From the NCBI RefSeq assembly GCF_003194385.1, contig NZ_LAPT01000070.1, positions 1-64,000 of the forward strand: a stretch of DNA of 64,000 bases, in the 5' to 3' direction. Source of the stretch: Pokkaliibacter plantistimulans. GTDB lineage: Bacteria > Pseudomonadota > Gammaproteobacteria > Pseudomonadales > Balneatricaceae. Position numbers and translations under genes: made by a program. This document shows positions 27,376-36,229 of this stretch, one piece after another (position 1 is the stretch's first letter; each line of letters begins with the position of its first letter). Below the pieces are notes generated by a model. It searched no databases. It saw only the letters and a list, made by a program, of their open reading frames with translations, and was not told where the DNA came from.

Positions 27376-28671
27376 ATGAAAATAGTTGGAAAAACCGCTG
27401 CCGAAATCTTTGACTGCATTCGGCTCATGACGCGTTCAAAGGCTTTACAGCCGGGCGACGCACTCCCTCCCGTTCGCGATCTGGCTGTTGCGCTTGAGGT
27501 CAACCGCAATACGGTCGCTGCCGCTTATAAGCGTCTGGTAGCGGCGGGTATTGCCGTCAGTCAGGGGCGGCTGGGGACGCTGATTCGGCAGACGGAAAAC
27601 ATGGTAGAGCGCGAGGGCGGGGTGCAGGGCTCGCCACTGATTGATGTTGCCAGCGGCAACCCCAACCCCCAGTGGTTACCGGATGTGGCCGCCGCTCTGG
27701 CGCAGCGACCATACCGCCCCCGGCTGTACGGTGAACCTACAGTGAATGCCGAGCTGGAGGCGTACGGTCGCCGCTGGATGGAGCCGGATTGTCCGACCGC
27801 AGGCGAGATCAATCTGACTCACGGGGCGGTCGATGCGGTCGAGCGACTGCTGGCGGCGGAGCTGGTTGGCGGTGACAGAGTTGTAGTGGAAAGCCCCTGT
27901 TTTCTCAGCAGTATCAATACGTTGCGGGTCGTGGGGCTGCTACCCGTGGGGGTAGCTGTCGACAGTGAAGGGATGTGCCCTGCGGGGCTGGCTGCCGCGC
28001 TGGAAGCGGGCGTGCAGGCGGTGGTGCTGACGCCACGGGCACATAATCCGACAGGTTGCAGCCTCAGTGCCGGGCGGGCGGCACAGTTGCAGGCTTTGCT
28101 GGCGCAGTATCCCCATGTCCTGATCATCGTCGATGATCATTTTGCGCTGTTATCCAACCAGCCTTATCACTCGGTCATTCCAGCTTCGGCAGAGCGCTGG
28201 GCTCTGATTCGCTCGGTGTCCAAGGTGCTGGGGCCGGACATGCGGCTGGCGCTGGTGTGCAGCGATGCCCAGACCTCGCGAAGACTGCGTCTGCGGCTGG
28301 TCAGTGGCACCAACTGGGTCAGCCACCTGTTGCAGGATGTGGTGCTGGCCAGTCTGACCTCACCGTTGTTTGAACCGCAGATCAGCAAGGCAAAAGCCGA
28401 TTACGGGCAAAGGCAGCAGTGGCTGCGTCAGGCATTGCAGCAGCACGGGTTGCAGGTGCCAGCCAGCTGTGATGGTCTGAACCTGTGGTTACCCTTGCAG
28501 CAAGAGGCACAACCGCTGGCTCATGCCCTGGCACGTCGGGGCTGGCTGGTGCGTAACAGCGAGCCGTTCTGTCTGGATGAAATCGTTGCAGGGTTACGTC
28601 TGACCATTGCAACACTGGATGAACCGCAGGCGCAAAAGCTGGCAGAAGATATCAGGGCTTGTCTGGGCTAG
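27376..28671 (+). CDS. ptsJ: MocR-type PLP-sensing transcriptional regulator (PtsJ-like)
   Basis: 431-residue fusion of a GntR-type winged helix (LPPVRDLAVALEVNRNTVAAAYKRLV) with a class I aminotransferase-like domain. The PLP lysine Lys283 is kept in RSVSKVLGPDMRLALV. LTPRAHNPTGCSLSA and IVDDHFALLS closely match enterobacterial PtsJ, which in Salmonella represses pdxK in a PLP-dependent way. The locus here also carries pdxK, so the function is probably the same: sensing PLP and controlling the B6 block. ATG at 27376 follows the operator directly. Confidence 0.88.
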   Translation: MKIVGKTAAEIFDCIRLMTRSKALQPGDALPPVRDLAVALEVNRNTVAAAYKRLVAAGIAVSQGRLGTLIRQTENMVEREGGVQGSPLIDVASGNPNPQWLPDVAAALAQRPYRPRLYGEPTVNAELEAYGRRWMEPDCPTAGEINLTHGAVDAVERLLAAELVGGDRVVVESPCFLSSINTLRVVGLLPVGVAVDSEGMCPAGLAAALEAGVQAVVLTPRAHNPTGCSLSAGRAAQLQALLAQYPHVLIIVDDHFALLSNQPYHSVIPASAERWALIRSVSKVLGPDMRLALVCSDAQTSRRLRLRLVSGTNWVSHLLQDVVLASLTSPLFEPQISKAKADYGQRQQWLRQALQQHGLQVPASCDGLNLWLPLQQEAQPLAHALARRGWLVRNSEPFCLDEIVAGLRLTIATLDEPQAQKLAEDIRACLG

Positions 28672-28701
28672 GTTGCAGCAGACGCTTACGAGGAGAGGGA
28701 A

Positions 28702-28959
28702 ATGCCTTTCAGTGCAGAAGAACGGCAGGTACTGCTGGCGGTCAAGGGTGTCGGTGGCACGGTGATACAGCGCTTTGAAGCGCTGGGAATAGAGTCGCTG
28801 GCTCAGCTGGCCGGATGTGACAGCCGGCAGATACTGGAGCAGGTTGCTTCAATGCTGGGCAGCTCCTGCTGGAAAAACAGCCCGCAGGCGCGAGGGGCGG
28901 TCGAGGCTGCCATTGCCAGGGCACAACGGGCGACTCAGGACGTGCTCGTGGCGGAATAA
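28702..28959 (+). CDS. Small helix-hairpin-helix protein
   Basis: 85-residue cytoplasmic protein with a helix-hairpin-helix-like start (LLAVKGVGGTVIQRFEALGI) and a helical C terminus. Such folds bind DNA non-specifically in repair proteins, but the short length leaves the role open. It follows ptsJ by 30 bases with a strong ribosome site (GAGGAGAGGG), probably co-transcribed. Confidence 0.75.
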   Translation: MPFSAEERQVLLAVKGVGGTVIQRFEALGIESLAQLAGCDSRQILEQVASMLGSSCWKNSPQARGAVEAAIARAQRATQDVLVAE

Positions 28960-28961
28960 GC

Positions 28962-29011
28962 GTGGCGCAGGGACGCTGACCGGGGCGCAAATTGCCCCCG
29001 TCAGCGGCCAC
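28962..29011 (+). terminator. Large hairpin between the HhH gene and the DTW-domain gene
   Basis: GTGGC/GCCAC at the base and GCTGACCGGGGC/GCCCCCGTCAGC (one mismatch) near the loop give a strong stem that starts 2 bases after the HhH stop codon. There is no T-run. Possible terminator or mRNA-stabilising end. Confidence 0.5.
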
Positions 29012-29053
29012 GACTATCATAGGCGGCTTTGTTTGCCGACGACCTTATCCATC

Positions 29054-29761
29054 ATGCTCAAATACCATCCCGCGGCATCGGTGCCTGCCGATGTGCCCCG
29101 TAAGCCTTTCAATGCCCGTGGTGCCAATGTGCGCCGCTGTCAGGCGTGCCAGTTGCCAGAGCAAGGCTGTATTTGTGCATATAAAGCCACTGCGGCGGCT
29201 GACTGCGAGTTCTGGCTGATCATGCATCATGATGAGCTGTTCAAACCTTCCAATACCGGGCGACTGATTGCTGACGTCCTGCCCACCACTGAAGTATTCG
29301 AGTGGAGCCGTATTGATCCGCCGGCCGCGTTGCTTGAACGTCTGGCGGATGAGCGTTATCAACCTTATCTGGTGTTTCCTGCTGACGAACCTGAGGATCA
29401 GGCGCGACTGCTGCCGTTCCAGCGTCAGACGGGAAAAACACCGGTATTCATTCTGCTGGATGGCACCTGGCGTCAGGCGCGACGAATGTTTCGTCACAGC
29501 AAGTGGCTGCAGTCGTTGCCGCTGATCAGTTTTACTCCCGAGCGCAGCTCCGGTTATGGCCTGCGAGAAGCCGCAGAGGAAAGCCATCTGTGTACTGCGG
29601 AAGTGGGCGTCGAATTGCTCAAGCTGGCCGGTGAGCCCGCAGCAGAAGTGCTGGCGCATTATTTCTATGTATTCAACGTGCACTATCTGGCGGGGCGTCG
29701 TGGCACCCATCAGGACGATGCCGAAGCCAGTCGGCAGTGGCTGCTGGCGCAGCAGGCGTGA
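29054..29761 (+). CDS. tapT: DTW-domain protein, probable tRNA-uridine aminocarboxypropyltransferase
   Basis: 235-residue protein of the DTW family. The N terminus has the family's cysteine knot pattern RCQACQLPEQGCIC, the signature appears as LLDGTWRQARRM, and a C-terminal Phe-Asn-Val-His-Tyr helix follows. Characterised members (E. coli TapT/YfiP) install the acp3U modification at position 47 of several tRNAs using S-adenosylmethionine. ATG at 29054 lies after the hairpin; no strong ribosome site is visible. Confidence 0.82.
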   Translation: MLKYHPAASVPADVPRKPFNARGANVRRCQACQLPEQGCICAYKATAAADCEFWLIMHHDELFKPSNTGRLIADVLPTTEVFEWSRIDPPAALLERLADERYQPYLVFPADEPEDQARLLPFQRQTGKTPVFILLDGTWRQARRMFRHSKWLQSLPLISFTPERSSGYGLREAAEESHLCTAEVGVELLKLAGEPAAEVLAHYFYVFNVHYLAGRRGTHQDDAEASRQWLLAQQA

Positions 29762-29780
29762 ACGGAGCATTGAGGTAAGT

Positions 29781-30248
29781 ATGACGTTAACGACAATTCT
29801 GACCGTGCTGGGGCTGGTACTGATCGTGGTACTGCTGCCGGTGGTGCTCAAACTCTGGCGTGATGACCGCCAGCGGGTGGCGGCACAGAAGGAAGCTGAA
29901 CAGGCGCTGCTGAAGCAGGTGGAAGAACAGCGCGCCTATGTTATCGAGAGCGTGCGGGTGATCACCTCGGCGATGCGTGACGGACAATGTGAGCTGACAG
30001 AAGGCTGCTTGCGACTCAAGGGGCTGCTCGACAATACCTTCCCTGAATTGCTGCAGCACCCTGATCTGCAGGTACTGGAGACGGTGTGGCAGCGCACGGA
30101 ACATATTCCACGCAAGGAGGCGTTCAAGCGGCTGGAGCTGAAAAAGCGCCGGGTGCACTGGAAGGCCATGGATGAGATGGAAGCTGAGCTGCAGGAGCCT
30201 ATTCAGCGTGCGGTCAGCCATCTGCAGGCACAACGCTGGACCACCTGA
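29781..30248 (+). CDS. DUF2489-family membrane-anchored protein
   Basis: 155-residue protein with one N-terminal membrane helix (about residues 4-24), then a charged coiled-coil-like cytoplasmic domain rich in Arg, Glu and Gln. It matches the DUF2489 pattern, of unknown function. It lies 19 bases after the DTW gene, with GAGGTAAGT before the ATG, so it is probably co-transcribed. Confidence 0.75.
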   Translation: MTLTTILTVLGLVLIVVLLPVVLKLWRDDRQRVAAQKEAEQALLKQVEEQRAYVIESVRVITSAMRDGQCELTEGCLRLKGLLDNTFPELLQHPDLQVLETVWQRTEHIPRKEAFKRLELKKRRVHWKAMDEMEAELQEPIQRAVSHLQAQRWTT

Positions 30249-30274
30249 GCCGGGCAGCGGGAGCGAGCAGCACT

Positions 30275-30649
30275 ATGCCATTTATTGCTATGTTTGGTCT
30301 GACCCTGATCGTGATCCTGCTGTGTCTGTGGGTCTTCACCCATATGGGCGTGCCTTCTTACCGCCCCTCGCGGGCGAAGGTGGAAGCGTTACTGCAGGGG
30401 GTGGTGGATGGCTACACCCGGCGGGAAGAGTGGGAGCTGTTCCTCGGCTATCCCATTCACTATGACCCGGAGCTGGAGCAGATTCGGGTGCGTTGTGTGG
30501 CGCTGGAGGAAGGCGATGATGACCATCCGCCGTTTCCCCATGGCCTCAATGGTTACCTGTACAACCGTGCCGGGCGAGCCAGAGCTGAACACATTCTGCG
30601 CAGTGTCAAACTGCTGCGCAGCAAGGAGCTGGAGCAGCGCGAGTTCTGA
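30275..30649 (+). CDS. Hypothetical membrane-anchored protein
   Basis: 124 residues: one N-terminal membrane helix (residues 5-24), then a soluble domain with PHGLNGYLYN and a basic C terminus. I recognise no family. It follows the DUF2489 gene by 26 bases with GGGAG upstream, which suggests one transcription unit from about 28.7 to 30.6 kb. Confidence 0.65.
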   Translation: MPFIAMFGLTLIVILLCLWVFTHMGVPSYRPSRAKVEALLQGVVDGYTRREEWELFLGYPIHYDPELEQIRVRCVALEEGDDDHPPFPHGLNGYLYNRAGRARAEHILRSVKLLRSKELEQREF

Positions 30650-30674
30650 ATCAGTGTGCCCGGCGCAAGCGGAA

Positions 30675-31109
30675 TCAGGGCTCGCTGCTATCTGACTGCT
30701 GATGCAGTGTCTGATAGTTACCACCGTAATCAATATGGATGTAGTCGGCGTTGGCCAGATCTCTGGCGACGTCCCCGGCGTAGTCATCACTGGCGCAGTA
30801 GTATTTGCCACTGCTGTCAGCATCGATGCCCTGTTGCTGCATCTGCTCTACCAGATCCTGATAACTGGCGATCACGCTGGCCTCCGTGCTGCCTTCGAGA
30901 ATCACCAGACAGCGACGGTGCTCACGTTTGGCACGGTCGTGGTCATACTTGCTTTTGGCGCTGTCACTGCTGGCCAGCTGCAGGCCGGTCAGGCGGTTGC
31001 CCGCCATGGCGCTGTTATCCCCAGTGGCGGTCGAGGCTAGCACCGGGGTGGTTATCCACAGCCCCGTCAGCAGGCTGGCGAACACCACTGCCGTTGTTGT
31101 TCTGGTCAC
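30675..31109 (-). CDS. Hypothetical exported protein
   Basis: 144 residues with a clear Sec signal peptide (cleavage near PVLASTA, residue 25). The mature part is small, acidic at the C terminus, and has two cysteines (RRCLVIL and KYYCASDD) that may form a disulphide. I recognise no family. It is convergent with the preceding gene and probably periplasmic. Confidence 0.6.
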   Translation of the reverse strand: MTRTTTAVVFASLLTGLWITTPVLASTATGDNSAMAGNRLTGLQLASSDSAKSKYDHDRAKREHRRCLVILEGSTEASVIASYQDLVEQMQQQGIDADSSGKYYCASDDYAGDVARDLANADYIHIDYGGNYQTLHQQSDSSEP

Positions 31110-31165
31110 GTCTGTACCTTCCTCTCAGAGCGCCTGCTACCGTTGGATAGCGAGCGGCAATGATG

Positions 31166-31540
31166 TCAGCGATTGGGAATGCGTGGGCGCAGTTCACGGA
31201 ACCCACCACCGTTTATGACATGCTGATAGCCCGCCTGTTCCAGTGCCTGACGGGCAATCTCTGCACGACGACCTGATGCACAGTAAAGCACCACGGTCTG
31301 CTCTTTGCTGATGCCCTGTTCGGCAAAGCGGGCGACGACCTCTTCGTAGGGAATATGGCTGGCCTGTGGCACATGGCCCTGAGCGTATTCTTCGGCACTG
31401 CGCACATCCACCACCAGCGCACCGCGCTTGACCATGCTGGCCGCGTAGACAGGGTTACCCTCGGCCTGCACCGTGGTGCTGACGGTTCCGCACAGTAACG
31501 AGCAGAGCAGGGAGGCGATAGCAGGCAGGCGATACTTCAT
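31166..31540 (-). CDS. Exported single-domain rhodanese
   Basis: 124 residues: a signal peptide ending near VQAEGNP, then a complete rhodanese fold with DVRSAEEYAQGHVPQA and the active-site loop CASGRRAEIA, in which the cysteine is the sulphur or phosphate-binding residue. Periplasmic rhodaneses may take part in sulphur transfer or detoxification. It is upstream of the secreted protein at 30675 on the same strand, 56 bases apart. Confidence 0.85.
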   Translation of the reverse strand: MKYRLPAIASLLCSLLCGTVSTTVQAEGNPVYAASMVKRGALVVDVRSAEEYAQGHVPQASHIPYEEVVARFAEQGISKEQTVVLYCASGRRAEIARQALEQAGYQHVINGGGFRELRPRIPNR

Positions 31541-31654
31541 ACATGTTGTCCTTAACTGAAACGGGAAACGTGTGTGGCCACGACAGTCTGTGCTTGCGGC
31601 CAGCAGGTCGCGTTATCAAGCCACCTGCTGACCACCCTATCGCTAAGTGGGCGC

Positions 31655-32800
31655 TTAACGCTGGCTAACCGCCTGTTCGATGCGATCCAGTGCCTGTTTG
31701 AGGACATGCATGGTGCAGCCAAAGTTGAGGCGGACAAACTGCTTGTTGCCGAAGTCGGCACCGGGTGACATGCCCACGCCGTGCTGTTCAAAGAACTGTT
31801 GTGGGTTTTCGACCCCGAGACCACTGGCATCGATCCAGGCCAGGTAGGTGGCTTCGATGGGCTGCAGTGTCAGGCCGGGGATAGCGTTGATGCGCTCGAC
31901 ACAATAGTCGCGGTTCTTGCGCAGGTAGCCCAGCTGGCTGTGCAGCCAGTCATCACCGTCCTGATAGGCCGCTTCGGCCGCGGTGTAGGCCAGCAGGCTG
32001 ACATCGGGGACGATGCCTTTGCGGGCGCGGTTAAATTTCTGCCGCAGGGCATCATCGCTGATGATGGCAAAGGAGCAGCCGAGACCGGCGATATTGAAGC
32101 TCTTGCTGGGGGCCATCAGGGTAATGGTGCGTCTGGCGATGGTGTCATTCAGACTGGCCAGCGGTATGTGCTGTAGGCCGGGTTCCAGCAGCAGATCACA
32201 GTGGATTTCATCGCTGCAGATGTAGCCGTCGTAGCTCTCACAGATATCGCCCAGCTGCAGCAGTTCCTCATGGGTATACACCGTGCCGCCGGGGTTGTGC
32301 GGGTTGCAGAACAGCAGCAGCGCACCGGGGCCGGCTTGCTGCAGCTCGGTTTCCAGCCGGGCAAAGTCCAGTACCCAACGTTGCTCCTGCAGCTGCATGG
32401 GGACCTTGGTCAGCTGGCGTTCCGACAGCAGCGGGGCGGTGACGAAAGGAGGATAGATCGGGCTGGGGCTGAGGACATGCCCACCCGGTACGACCAGACT
32501 GCGGCAGGCCAGATGCAGCCCCGGTACCAGCCCGGGCAGATAGACGATCCATGCCGGGTCGATCTGCCAGTCATACAGACGCTGCATGCGCTCGACGATC
32601 AGTGTGGTCAGGGTCGTGGGTGGTTGGGTATAGCCAAAAACACCGTGGTCGACACGTTGCTTGAGGGCATCGATAATGGCGCCTGGCACCACAAAATCGG
32701 TATCGGCGACCCACATCGGTAATACATCACTGCCGTGGTATTTGTCCCATTTGGAACTGAAAGTACCCTGGCGGTTAACCGGTTTGTCGAACCTGTGCAT
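31655..32800 (-). CDS. MalY/PatB-type cystathionine beta-lyase
   Basis: PLP-dependent C-S lyase of 381 residues (fold type I). It begins FDKPVNRQGTFSSKWDKY and LPMWVADTDF, the MalY/PatB signature; the PLP lysine is in MAPSKSFNIAGL. It may split cystathionine or other cysteine conjugates; E. coli MalY also represses the maltose regulon, which cannot be assumed here. ATG at 32800 is supported by AGGGA; upstream starts would run into the divergent mpg promoter. Confidence 0.88.
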   Translation of the reverse strand: MHRFDKPVNRQGTFSSKWDKYHGSDVLPMWVADTDFVVPGAIIDALKQRVDHGVFGYTQPPTTLTTLIVERMQRLYDWQIDPAWIVYLPGLVPGLHLACRSLVVPGGHVLSPSPIYPPFVTAPLLSERQLTKVPMQLQEQRWVLDFARLETELQQAGPGALLLFCNPHNPGGTVYTHEELLQLGDICESYDGYICSDEIHCDLLLEPGLQHIPLASLNDTIARRTITLMAPSKSFNIAGLGCSFAIISDDALRQKFNRARKGIVPDVSLLAYTAAEAAYQDGDDWLHSQLGYLRKNRDYCVERINAIPGLTLQPIEATYLAWIDASGLGVENPQQFFEQHGVGMSPGADFGNKQFVRLNFGCTMHVLKQALDRIEQAVSQR

Positions 32801-32833
32801 TTTCTTTTCCCTGTCTCTTGTTACCTGTGACCG

Positions 32834-33514
32834 ATGATACTCCCAGCCTCCTTTTTCGCCCAACCCCCGCTCCTGCTGGCGCGTGCGCTGATCGGCAAAA
32901 TCATTCGCCACCGTGTCGGTGATCAATGGTTAGCAGCGCGCATTATCGAGACCGAAGCCTATGACCGCCGTGACCGTGGCAGCCATGCTTCACTCGGCTA
33001 TACCGAAAAGCGCAAGGCGCTGTTTATGGCGCCGGGCACGCTCTATCTCTATTACGCCCGCGGGAAAGACTCACTCAACTTCAGTGCCGAAGGGGAGGGC
33101 AACGGTGTGCTGATCAAGTCAGCACTGCCGTGGAGTGACAGCCTGAGCCCGGCCAGCAGTCTGCAGCAGATGCAGCAGCTCAACCCGGACAGCAAGGGGC
33201 TGCCGCGCCCCCTGACCCGCTTGTGCAGTGGTCAGACGCTGGTATGCAAATCACTGGGGCTGACCGTCAGGGAGTGGGATCAGCAGGCTCAGCATCCGCA
33301 GCGGCTGCGGGTGGAGGATGTGGGGTATACGCCGGTTGCACTGTTGCAGAGTGTGCGTCTGGGTATTCCGCCGGGGCGTGATGAACACCTGCTGTGGCGC
33401 CTGATCGACCGGGCCGAGGCGCGTCACTGCACCCAGAATCCGCTAACCCGGCCGCAACTGCCGTGCCATGAGATTCTGCCCGGGCAGCCGCTGGTGGTCA
33501 GTGAGCCGGAGTAG
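32834..33514 (+). CDS. mpg: DNA-3-methyladenine glycosylase (AAG/MPG type)
   Basis: Removes alkylated purines (3-methyladenine, hypoxanthine, ethenoadenine) in base excision repair. The 226-residue product shows ARALIGKIIRH, the catalytic Glu in RIIETEAYDR, GSHASLGYTEK and FMAPGTLYLYYARG, where the intercalating tyrosine lies. This is the eukaryote-type monofunctional family, scattered among bacteria. It starts 33 bases from the divergent malY-like gene. Confidence 0.9.
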   Translation: MILPASFFAQPPLLLARALIGKIIRHRVGDQWLAARIIETEAYDRRDRGSHASLGYTEKRKALFMAPGTLYLYYARGKDSLNFSAEGEGNGVLIKSALPWSDSLSPASSLQQMQQLNPDSKGLPRPLTRLCSGQTLVCKSLGLTVREWDQQAQHPQRLRVEDVGYTPVALLQSVRLGIPPGRDEHLLWRLIDRAEARHCTQNPLTRPQLPCHEILPGQPLVVSEPE

Positions 33515-33677
33515 CCTCCGCCGGCGTTAAAGCCAGCATCTGCCTGCGGTTTGAGGCATAATGGCAGCCCCTTGCGGGAGTGGTGGCAACAGCTGCATAA
33601 ACACGCTCATACAGACAATAAGACTGCACGCATGGCCCGCGCCTGACAGCCCTGCATGTACTGGTGGAGATACCGTG

Positions 33678-35225
33678 ATGACCGATTCCAACCGCGTAAT
33701 TATTTTCGATACCACCCTGCGTGATGGGGAGCAGAGCCCGGGTGCCTCCATGACCCGTGATGAGAAGGTCCGTATCGCCAAGCAGCTGGAAAAGATGCAG
33801 GTGGACGTGATCGAAGCGGGCTTTGCCATGGCCAGCGTGGGCGATTTTGAAGCCGTGAAAGCCGTGGCCGATGCGGTCAGGGAAAGCCGGGTCTGCTCGC
33901 TGGCCCGTGCTCTGGATGCCGACATTGACCGTGCCGGTGAGGCCCTGCGTGGCGCCAGTGCCGGACGTATTCACACCTTTATCGCCACCTCGCCCATCCA
34001 CATGAAGTACAAGCTGAAGATGGAACCGGATCAGGTGGTGGAAAACGCCGTACGTGCCATCCGCCGTGCGCGCAACCTGATGGACGATGTGGAGTTCTCG
34101 CTGGAGGACGCCAGCCGTACCGAGTTTGATTTCATGTGCCGGATCGTCGAGGCGGCCATTGCCGCAGGTGCCCGCACCATCAATATCCCTGATACCGTGG
34201 GCTATGCCCTGCCGGAAGAGTTTGGCCATACCATTCGCCGCCTGGTTGAAAATGTGCCCAACAGTGATCAGGCCATCATCTCTGTGCACTGTCACAATGA
34301 TCTGGGTCTGGCCGTCTCCAACTCCATCTCTGCGGTGGCCAACGGCGCCCGTCAGGTGGAATGCACCATCAATGGTCTGGGCGAGCGGGCCGGTAATGCG
34401 GCGCTGGAAGAATTCGTCATGGCGCTGCGCACCCGTCACGATGCCATGCAGCTGACCACGGGCATTGTCACCGAGCAGATCGTCCCTGCTTCACGTCTGG
34501 TTTCCACCATTACCGGTTTCCCGGTGCAGCCCAACAAGGCCATTGTGGGTGCCAATGCCTTTGCCCATGAGTCCGGCATTCATCAGGATGGCGTGCTCAA
34601 ACACCGTGAAACCTATGAAATCATGACGGCCCAGAGCGTCGGCTGGCACACCAACCGCATGGTGCTGGGCAAGCACTCCGGCCGCAATGCCTTCCGCTCA
34701 CGCCTTGAGGAGCTGGGCATCAGCTTCGCGACCGATGCCGAGCTGAATGAAGCCTTCCGCCGCTTCAAGGAGCTGGCTGACAAGAAACACGATATTTTCG
34801 ACGAAGACTTGCAGGCGCTGGTCAGCGAGCAGCGCGCAGCTGAAGACATGGACGAAGCCTTCCGCCTGACCTATATGAGCGTCACCTCGCAGACAGGGGA
34901 AGTACCTGTGGCCACCGTCGCCCTGATGACCGCCAGTGGCGAGGAAGTGAAGAGCACGGCCGAAGGTTCCGGCCCGGTGGATGCCACGTTCAAGGCCATC
35001 GAGAAGATTGCCGAGTCAGGCGCCACGCTGGAACTTTACTCCGTCAATGCCATCACCTCCGGCACTGACTCGCAGGGTGAAGTGACAGTCCGTCTGGAGA
35101 AAGGCGGTCGCATCATCAACGGTAACGGTGCCGATACCGACATCGTTATTGCCTCGGCCCGGGCCTATATCAATGCGCTGAACATCATGCTGTCCAATCG
35201 CGAGAAAGCGCACCCTCAGGTGTGA
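33678..35225 (+). CDS. leuA: 2-Isopropylmalate synthase
   Basis: First committed enzyme of leucine synthesis; condenses 2-oxoisovalerate with acetyl-CoA. The catalytic TIM barrel starts [16 protein letters not shown] and includes [13 protein letters not shown] and GLGERAGN. The C-terminal leucine-binding domain follows residue about 390. The 515-residue product fits the E. coli-type family. ATG at 33678 has GGTGGAGA 7 bases upstream; a longer frame from 33561 lacks a ribosome site. leuCDB are not in the window. Confidence 0.96.
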   Translation: MTDSNRVIIFDTTLRDGEQSPGASMTRDEKVRIAKQLEKMQVDVIEAGFAMASVGDFEAVKAVADAVRESRVCSLARALDADIDRAGEALRGASAGRIHTFIATSPIHMKYKLKMEPDQVVENAVRAIRRARNLMDDVEFSLEDASRTEFDFMCRIVEAAIAAGARTINIPDTVGYALPEEFGHTIRRLVENVPNSDQAIISVHCHNDLGLAVSNSISAVANGARQVECTINGLGERAGNAALEEFVMALRTRHDAMQLTTGIVTEQIVPASRLVSTITGFPVQPNKAIVGANAFAHESGIHQDGVLKHRETYEIMTAQSVGWHTNRMVLGKHSGRNAFRSRLEELGISFATDAELNEAFRRFKELADKKHDIFDEDLQALVSEQRAAEDMDEAFRLTYMSVTSQTGEVPVATVALMTASGEEVKSTAEGSGPVDATFKAIEKIAESGATLELYSVNAITSGTDSQGEVTVRLEKGGRIINGNGADTDIVIASARAYINALNIMLSNREKAHPQV

Positions 35226-35250
35226 GGGGCGCGTAGCGCGTCATGAATTA

Positions 35251-35296
35251 AGAACGTGTTCACCTCTGCTGAGCACGTTCTGCCAGTGCTCAGCAG
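35251..35296. repeat. Overlapping inverted repeats after leuA
   Basis: AGAACGTG/CACGTTCT (35251-35258 and 35274-35281) and CTGCTGAGCAC/GTGCTCAGCAG (35266-35276 and 35286-35296) overlap and cannot both form. The first resembles the ends of the intergenic repeat family at 53673. No T-run follows. The segment separates leuA from the holD-rimI pair and may end or weaken the leuA transcript. Confidence 0.5.
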
Positions 35297-35313
35297 AACA
35301 GCAGCCCCAAGAG

Positions 35314-36213
35314 ATGGAAGAGAGGCCAACAGTGGAAACGGCAACGACCGCCCCCATGCGTCCGCAACCTACAATCGATGAAAGCCAGCGCCAGGCGTAT
35401 CTGGAGGTGATGGGCATTGAGAGTTGGGTACCGCGTACGGTGCTGCCCGGCGCTGCGCCTTCGCTCTATTTCGAGTGGGACTGGGACGGTTCCAAGGCAT
35501 CGACAGCAGAGGTGGTGGCCCAGCCACCGGCAGCCGTGCCCGGCGTGGCAGCGATAGGCGAGCGTGCGCCCGCTCCGGCTGTGGTGGTGCACAGCGAGTC
35601 TGTACGTGCCGAGCTGGCGCCTGCGGTGGCCACACCGCCTCCTGTCACTACTGCACCGCAGCCCGTGCCTGCCAGCCCGGTGCGCGAACGTACGGCTGCC
35701 AGTGCGGAACCCGGCGAAGTGCCGGAGTTTCATCTGGCCTGCATGGTGTTCTCCGCCGGGGTGGTGCTGACCGAGCTGCCGCTGAAGATGCGCGCACTGG
35801 GTGAGCAGCATCTGACACTGCTGGTGAATCTGCTGACGGCGGTGTCGGGCCGTCGCGAAACGCTTGGCAAGATCAGTTACTTCCGCTGGCCGATGATCCG
35901 TACCCGCGGGGTGGATCAGTCTGCAGCGGTGGCACAGCTCACGCTGCAACGCTGGCTGGATAAACTGCGACCTGAACAGCAACCGGCACTGCTGGTGCTG
36001 GGCGAGCAGGCGATCCGCCACTGTCTGCAACTGGACCCTGAGGAGTGTGACTGGCGTCAGCTGCATGCTGCCGAAGGGTGGGAGGCGGTGGCAGTCAGCC
36101 ACGGGCTGCATGCCCTGCTCAATATTCCTTCGCTCAAGGCGGAAACCTGGCAGCACGTGCAGGCGTTGCGCCAGCATCTCGCTTCCCGGAACGTACTCAC
36201 TACCCCTCACTGA
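35314..36213 (+). CDS. holD: Probable cryptic DNA polymerase III psi subunit (HolD-like)
   Basis: 299-residue protein. Near residue 25 it has RQAYLEVMGIESWVPRTVLPGA, which mirrors the N terminus of E. coli HolD (RRDWQLQQLGITQWSLRRPGAL). A Pro/Ala-rich linker of about 90 residues separates this from a C-terminal alpha/beta part. In Pseudomonas a long, barely similar psi subunit lies immediately before rimI, and here too rimI follows after 16 bases. Psi bridges the clamp loader to chi and SSB. The start is uncertain (ATG 35314, GTG 35332 or ATG 35356). Assignment rests on the short motif plus synteny. Confidence 0.65.
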   Translation: MEERPTVETATTAPMRPQPTIDESQRQAYLEVMGIESWVPRTVLPGAAPSLYFEWDWDGSKASTAEVVAQPPAAVPGVAAIGERAPAPAVVVHSESVRAELAPAVATPPPVTTAPQPVPASPVRERTAASAEPGEVPEFHLACMVFSAGVVLTELPLKMRALGEQHLTLLVNLLTAVSGRRETLGKISYFRWPMIRTRGVDQSAAVAQLTLQRWLDKLRPEQQPALLVLGEQAIRHCLQLDPEECDWRQLHAAEGWEAVAVSHGLHALLNIPSLKAETWQHVQALRQHLASRNVLTTPH

Positions 36214-36229
36214 CGTCAGATCAATCACC

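Noticed and set aside
33561-33677. N-terminal extension of leuA
   Set aside because: The added 39 residues are Cys/Pro-rich, lack a ribosome site and are absent from the family; ATG 33678 has a good site.
36047-36229. 61-residue upstream extension of rimI
   Set aside because: It overlaps the HolD-like gene and reads as the wrong frame of that gene; RimI begins properly at 36230.
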